A stretch of DNA of 64,000 nucleotides from Absidia repens. Lineage: Eukaryota > Mucoromycota > Mucoromycetes > Mucorales > Cunninghamellaceae. Under the pieces are notes generated by a model that ran no database searches, was not told the DNA's origin, and was given only the letters and a program-made list of their open reading frames with translations. The position numbers and the translations under genes were made by a program. Location: contig MCGE01000023.1 in NCBI GenBank assembly GCA_002105175.1, positions 422,501 to 486,500 on the forward strand. The letters run 5' to 3'. Below are positions 61,179 through 64,000 of this stretch, piece by piece. How positions within the stretch are numbered: position 1 is the stretch's first letter; each line of letters opens with the position of its first letter.

Positions 61179-63139
61179 CTATCTATCCTTTAAAAAACTT
61201 AATGTGAGGTTTTTGGGGATGTCGTAGCGTTTTCGTTGGGTTTTTGAGGTACCGTGGTCAAATCTATGCAGAATACAAAACGTGAACAAGTAAGTATTAC
61301 GAAACATCATTTTCACTGATCACCTACTTTGATCGCGTTCATCCTCGTCGTCGTCCAAGTCAACTAAACCATCGTCAGAATCATCATAGTCACCAATAAC
61401 ATATGACCGGGCATTGATATCGTCATCCTTCTTGGTATCCGTTTTTGTAGTTGCATTTGATTTATTATAAGCATTCAGGGGTACAGTTTCTATAATAAAG
61501 AGGGGTTAGTTGGTTGACTTGGCTATGACATCAGTAATCGCAATCTAATACTACATCCCCACTTTCTGGACGATAATTACCTTCGTTATCCTTTACATCA
61601 TAATCTTCCAATGGTGATCGGGGAGCCACAATCACAGTCGGAGACTGTTTGTTCATCATAGGCGAAGAGGTTTGTCTTGGCGGCATCACAGGCGCTTGTT
61701 GCTCCGTTTGGCTTTGTTGCTGTTCTTGCTGTCTTTGTCGCCATAATTCATCATCTTGAGCTAGTTGTCTTGCGAATTCTTCGTCTGCTAATATTTGAGC
61801 TTGCTGATTCGAGTTGGATCGAGCGCTATGAGTTGGTGGTGGACTATTAACGTGAATTACATTCGAATTGATCGTGGTATCGTTCGCATCAAAGTCCGAC
61901 CCTTGATAATCGTAGTAATTCTTGGCTGGTTGCTGTTGGCGCTGTTGTAGGTATTGTTGATTCCCTTTGGCTCCAGTTTGAGCATATACGTCGTGATCCG
62001 AAAGGTGTAAGGCCGTCATATCACCTGATAGCAAATAATCATCATCTCTGTCACTAGGTAATCCTCGATATTGAGCATTCGATGTTGGCATTGACGATCC
62101 AGTGGCATTGTGTGTGTTGTATGAGTTATCGTCGTTGCTCATATGGTTTGTCTTCACTTGATTATACCAGTCCATCATTTTTTTCTTGGCAGCTAAGTAC
62201 ATATACAAGAAACAATATAAATAAGATACAGTCACATGTGGCCAATTTTTTAACGTTCCAACCCTGTTTCATTTCATTAGACTTACCATTTCCTGCTTCG
62301 ATCATTTTTTCCTTGATAACTGGAAGTTCCTCTAAAAGCACACAATATAATCATTAGTTAATACCTTTGCTTATATAGTTTTATCATGCTCCAACTTGTA
62401 AATTGATTCATACCTTGTATATCTTTGATGAATTCATCCATCGGACCTTCTTCAGATTGTTGTTGATTTTGCTGCTGTCGCTGTCTGCTTTCTACAAGTA
62501 AAACAAGCATCATGGCACTATCAGTTAATTGTATTTTTCACTTCATCATTGTTTTTAATACGACTTACGATGTTGTTGCACCCGTTGGCGCTCGTCTTCC
62601 AAGGCTAATTGTTTCGCGTATTCTTCATCCAAACGCATTTGTTCCTCAGGAGAAACAGGCTGTTGCTGAGGTCTGGGTGGCATGGCAGGTGTTTCCTCAT
62701 CTTGGTTAGCATCTTCAATTGTTGTTGTGTGACGCTGTTGTTGAGTGGGTGGTGCAGAGGTTGGTTCAGGTCGATAATCAGGGTCAGACATACGTAGTAA
62801 ATCTTCAAATGATCTTTCGACGTTTCCTTGATGGCTGTCTAGAATAGCTTCAATCACATCAACATCGGTGGTAGGAAATGCTTCCTTCAGCATACTGACA
62901 GAAGGTGATAAGTTGTGCTGCTGCTGCTGCTGTTGTTGTTGCTGTTGTTGTTGTTGTTGGGATAAAGGAGGTGAAGACGTTTGGGTACTTTGTAAGGCTT
63001 CATCTGTTTCTCGTGGATCGGCATCGCCGGTAGTTACTGTTTCCGTTGTGAGTACTTCATGGTTTTGAATAGAGGGAGTGTCTTCTTCGGTTGAATTGAG
63101 TTTCTCTTCAGTAGTGGTGGTTTCTGGGTGATGAGACAT
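61179..63139 (-). CDS. CUE-domain (Cue5/Don1-like) ubiquitin-binding protein
   Basis: Six exons give about 515 residues. The CUE domain lies at about residues 90-135 (SVSMLKEAFPTTDVDVIEAI, then NVERSFEDLLRMSDPD) and carries the FP-type and LL-type residues used for ubiquitin binding. It is preceded by an acidic Thr/Glu leader and 14 consecutive Gln. Two copies of an acidic-hydrophobic motif follow: DEEYAKQLALEDER near 178 and DEEFARQLAQDDELW near 375. Between them are Gln-rich and Asp/Asn/Ser-rich segments and a helix ELPVIKEKMIEAGN/AAKKKM. The C-terminal exons are acidic (DDSDDGLVDLDDDEDE), then basic. The fourth exon must end at 61581 (GTAATT donor) to keep phase. The yeast Cue5 role in ubiquitin-linked autophagy is a possible function, by analogy only. 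Confidence 0.82.
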
Positions 63140-63586
63140 GTTCAGAGTGAAATATAAATAAAAAAGAAGAAACAAAAAAAAGACCAATTTATAATGTCAT
63201 TCCACCAATGAATTTTGGAGCATGCGAATTTTGTGCCTGCGGACCTTTAAAAACTTGGCAAATATTATATTCAACAGACTATAAAAAAACAAGTGAGAGT
63301 GCTGTGGTTCCCCAAAAAGGCATCATAATTATCCCCTGTACTTCCATCGAGCTTCCCGAAGTTCACTCTACTTCAAATACCCTTCACACTCTAACGCACT
63401 TGGCATGTCAACCCAGTTTCGCTGTAGCCCGTTTATTTACAACTCTTTCAATCAATTCAGATGAAGACAATCTTATAAAAAATCAAGTATTTTTTTATTG
63501 AGATAAAAACATGAATAAAACAAAACAAGTAAACTATCATGTAAAGGTATGTGGGAAAAATGGAAGGGTATCAAGTAAATAACAAT
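63140..63586. promoter_or_regulatory. Upstream region of the CUE gene and 3' flank of the edge gene
   Basis: No gene recognised. An open frame at 63208-63501 has no recognisable motif. AT-rich immediately before the CUE start codon. Confidence 0.4.
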
Positions 63587-64000
63587 CTAAGAAGCCGCTG
63601 CAGGGTAGACATAAAGATTGTCACTGTTGCCGCCACTCTTTCCATCAGAAGTGAGATTCCCATCAAAGGTCCTAGTTGCTCCTTGAGGACGATGGTGACC
63701 CAAATTCATCACAGGAGTAGACACCACAAAGCCGTTGTGTGACGAGGTTGATGTTGATGACGATGGTGCTGAAGGTGGTGTTGTTGTCTGCTGAACATAG
63801 TTTTGACGAATCTGATCAAACGTATCTTGGATGCCGAGAATAAACGGGGTATCCTTATAAAGGTGATAGATGTTGGTTCGCTGGATGACAGTGAAGAGTT
63901 GGAGTAAGAGTTCATGACCCTTGTGTCGAATATCTTGTAAGTTGGATTGCAAGAAGTATGTATAGATATTGGACGCCATCACCAAGGATCGTGGTGCAGG
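63587..64000 (-). CDS. 3' end of an unidentified gene, cut by the window edge
   Basis: The open frame enters from the right edge and ends at a TAA-type stop at 63587; about 137 residues are visible. The first 70 are helical in character: LVMASNIYTYFLQSNLQDIR, GHELLLQLFTVIQRTNIYHL, FILGIQDTFDQIRQNYV. The rest is a low-complexity Ser/Thr/Pro/Gly tail ending NLYVYPAAAS. It reads like the end of a helical-repeat or lipid/vesicle-associated protein, but I do not recognise the family and give no function. Confidence 0.7.
   Translation of the reverse strand, partial: PAPRSLVMASNIYTYFLQSNLQDIRHKGHELLLQLFTVIQRTNIYHLYKDTPFILGIQDTFDQIRQNYVQQTTTPPSAPSSSTSTSSHNGFVVSTPVMNLGHHRPQGATRTFDGNLTSDGKSGGNSDNLYVYPAAAS

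Noticed and set aside
63208..63501. 97-residue open frame upstream of the CUE gene
   Set aside because: No motif, no splice support, and it occupies the likely promoter.

Overview
The window is nuclear DNA of a filamentous fungus, most likely an early-diverging mould of the Mucoromycota (Mucorales-like). I infer this from short GT-AG introns (mostly 50-110 nt) in nearly every gene, AT-rich non-coding DNA with long poly-A/poly-T runs, fungal families (Zn2Cys6 regulators, LRG1-type LIM-RhoGAP, metacaspase), and genes usually lost in yeast such as an FHIP-type Hook-interacting protein and COA8. All identifications come from reading the sequence; no database search was run. I modelled twenty genes, nineteen complete and one cut by the right edge.

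Layout. 0.8-5.9 kb: LRG1-like LIM-RhoGAP (+). 5.9-10.9 kb: about 5 kb without genes, holding several repeat families. 10.9-14.0 kb: dynamin-related DNM1 (-). 15.3-18.9 kb: FHIP (-). 19.1-23.4 kb: UTP22/NOL6 (-), divergent from NOP58 (+, 24.0-25.7 kb). 26.4-27.0 kb: COA8 (+). 27.7-28.6 kb: ISOC-type isochorismatase hydrolase (-). 28.9-30.5 kb: single-pass membrane protein with a His-rich segment (-). 32.1-33.4 kb: Zn2Cys6 protein (+). 33.7-35.8 kb: anion/cation-symporter-type MFS transporter (-). 37.9-46.5 kb: three mitochondrial genes in a row, serine hydroxymethyltransferase (-), ribosomal protein uL15m (-) and isoleucyl-tRNA synthetase (+). 46.8-48.2 kb: KCTD-like BTB protein (+). 49.8-50.8 kb: signal peptidase subunit SPC3 (-). 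51.7-54.7 kb: Zn2Cys6/fungal-TF regulator (+). 54.9-56.8 kb: metacaspase (+). 57.1-58.6 kb: TMEM198-like multi-pass protein (+). 58.6-61.2 kb: a 0.27-kb hexanucleotide satellite and more repeats. 61.2-63.1 kb: CUE-domain protein (-). 63.6-64.0 kb: 3' end of an unidentified gene (-).

Most genes are housekeeping and no operon-like logic is expected. Two neighbourhoods share a theme: UTP22 with NOP58 (ribosome biogenesis, possible shared promoter) and the mitochondrial trio at 38-46.5 kb. The most unusual content is (1) a dispersed, partly degraded non-coding repeat family of roughly 0.2-0.8 kb with at least seven copies on both strands, mostly between convergent genes; (2) an 883-bp interval bounded by 31-bp inverted repeats flanked by TA-rich sequence; (3) a higher-order 34/68-bp minisatellite; and (4) five otherwise well-formed genes (UTP22, ISOC, MFS, metacaspase, TMEM198-like) that each lack exactly one base. 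The last pattern more likely reflects consensus errors than biology, but it changes how those genes must be annotated.
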